Below, one piece after another: positions 63,099 through 64,000 of a stretch of DNA of 64,000 bases; within the stretch, counting starts at the first letter, position 1, and each line of letters begins with the position of its first letter. The position numbers were made by a program, and so were the translations under genes. The DNA is from Billgrantia pellis (GTDB lineage: Bacteria; Pseudomonadota; Gammaproteobacteria; Pseudomonadales; Halomonadaceae), in contig NZ_VTPY01000003.1 in assembly GCF_008297955.1 (NCBI RefSeq), positions 434,001 through 498,000 of the forward strand. Direction: 5' to 3'. The notes under the pieces are model-generated. The model had not been told where the DNA came from. It worked only from the letters and a program-made list of their open reading frames with translations, and did not search any database.

Positions 63099-64000
63099 TC
63101 ACACCGTGCGGGCGCGCTTGTGTGGCGCTGCCGTGGCCACGGCCAGGCTCACCAGGGTCGAGACGACGAGCGCCCCGAGGAAGGGCGGCAGCGTGGGAAC
63201 GCTGCCCGGGAAGCTCGCCGCCAGTACGCCGGCCGCCAGGCTACCCTGAATCATCCAGCCCGGCAGCACGGCACCAAGCATGCCGGCCATGCCACCCGCC
63301 ACCGCGGCCACGGGTGTCATGCGCCGCCAGAGGCCCAGCAATACCGGCACCACGATGGCGGCACACAGCAGATCGGCGATCAGGAACAGCCGCAACACCG
63401 AAAGCCCCTGCAGGGCTACGATCACCACCGGCACCATCAGGGCCACGGTCACCCGTCGTGCCGCCCCGATGGAAAGCCCACGCCGACCGGACCCCGCTAC
63501 CGCCAATGATGCGATGCCGTTCTGCAGGGTATCGACGCTGGACGCCACCAGCGTGACCGCCAGCACCAGCGCCGGCAGTGCCAGCCAGCCCGGCGCCTCG
63601 GTCAGCAGCGCGAAGAAGGGAATGGGCGGCTCGCCCAGCGCCAGTCCGCTCATGGCCGCCAGGATGCCCAACCCACCCACCGCGACAACGCCCCCTACCG
63701 TGGCGAGGCCGCCCAGCCAGGCGCCGCGGCACAGCGCTCGCTCGTCGCGCGCCGCCCAGACCCGCTGCCAGTAGCCTTGGTGAAAGAGGTTGGCGGCGGT
63801 CACCGCAATGACCAGCGTCAGTGCCACGCCCAACGCATCGCCGGCAGCAATCGAGGGGAATGTCGCCTCGGCGGGCATCAAGGGCAGACGCGCAAGCGCC
63901 ACGCCACCCACCAGCAGCAACAGGGCGATCATCAACCACGCCTGCCAGCGATCGGTGGCAAGGCTGGCACGCAGGCCACCGACAGCCGTGTAGAGCAACG
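63099..64000 (-). CDS. Sodium:solute symporter (SSS family), C-terminal part
   Basis: The visible 300 codons encode the C-terminal half of an SSS-family permease; the start lies beyond the right edge. YTAVGGLRASLATDRWQAW is the family hallmark, followed by seven or so hydrophobic segments and LVASSVDTLQNGIASL, the conserved sodium-binding area. Substrates of close relatives range from proline to urea. The C-terminus is short and basic (HKRARTV). Confidence 0.83.
   Translation of the reverse strand, partial: LLYTAVGGLRASLATDRWQAWLMIALLLLVGGVALARLPLMPAEATFPSIAAGDALGVALTLVIAVTAANLFHQGYWQRVWAARDERALCRGAWLGGLATVGGVVAVGGLGILAAMSGLALGEPPIPFFALLTEAPGWLALPALVLAVTLVASSVDTLQNGIASLAVAGSGRRGLSIGAARRVTVALMVPVVIVALQGLSVLRLFLIADLLCAAIVVPVLLGLWRRMTPVAAVAGGMAGMLGAVLPGWMIQGSLAAGVLAASFPGSVPTLPPFLGALVVSTLVSLAVATAAPHKRARTV

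Noticed and set aside
1-64000. Search by eye for CRISPR arrays, tRNA genes, rRNA genes, integrases and insertion sequences
   Set aside because: No regularly spaced repeats, tRNA T-loops, rRNA segments or transposase-like proteins were seen.

Overview
The window reads as one contiguous piece of chromosome from a high-GC gammaproteobacterium, most likely a Halomonas-type marine or halophilic heterotroph. That assignment is an inference from gene content (four TRAP transporters, an AstE/Art-type arginine module, WrbA, MtfA, a cadR/cadA pair) and from base composition; no rRNA or other marker gene is present. Coding density is very high, many cistrons overlap by ATGA, and I see no tRNA, rRNA, CRISPR array, transposase or phage gene.

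Layout. 1-2.5 kb: a GNAT-nitrilase fusion protein and the MtfA peptidase. 2.5-11.1 kb (minus strand): a LacI-controlled four-carbon sugar-acid operon (LtnD, OtnI, DenD, a TRAP transporter, an aldehyde dehydrogenase, a beta-hydroxyacid dehydrogenase). The expected kinase otnK survives only as a broken remnant and the decarboxylase otnC is absent. 11.2-14.3 kb: the LacI regulator, a VTT membrane protein and a GT4 glycosyltransferase. 14.3-17.4 kb: a LysR regulator divergent from a fluoroacetate-dehalogenase-like hydrolase and a tartrate/D-malate dehydrogenase. 17.4-21.1 kb: a lower-GC GNAT patch, an SMP-30-type lactonase, an acidic-repeat PRC-barrel protein and WrbA. 21.2-26.7 kb: a methyltransferase, AstE and a complete polar amino-acid ABC importer.

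26.8-34.2 kb: a TAXI-TRAP system in one operon with a hydroxyacid/hydroxyacyl-CoA dehydrogenase, a beta-keto-acid cleavage enzyme (BKACE) and an AtuA-like pair, next to a divergent LysR. 34.2-37.0 kb: CadR and a CPx-type metal ATPase. 37.0-38.3 kb: a DadA-like oxidase. 38.3-47.4 kb: a seven-gene operon (TRAP DctQ-DctM-DctP, glutamine-synthetase-like ligase, aldehyde dehydrogenase, iron alcohol dehydrogenase, class I glutamine amidotransferase) with a LysR gene upstream. 47.6-54.7 kb: TraX family, GGDEF/EAL protein, PhoX phosphatase, purE-purK. 54.8-58.5 kb: a second TAXI-TRAP system with DUF1850. 58.9-64 kb: an orphan HTH protein, a 62-aa protein, IlvD, an APC permease and a truncated sodium/solute symporter.

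How the genes work together. The window is dominated by self-contained import-and-oxidise cassettes, each joining a TRAP or ABC transporter to a short catabolic route and a local regulator. The strongest candidates for undescribed biology are (i) the TRAP plus gamma-glutamylation operon, whose four enzymes fit a ligate-oxidise-oxidise-hydrolyse route for an amino alcohol, (ii) the TAXI-TRAP/BKACE/AtuA-like operon for an unknown beta-hydroxy acid, and (iii) the tetronate operon that has lost its kinase and decarboxylase in place but kept all flanking genes.
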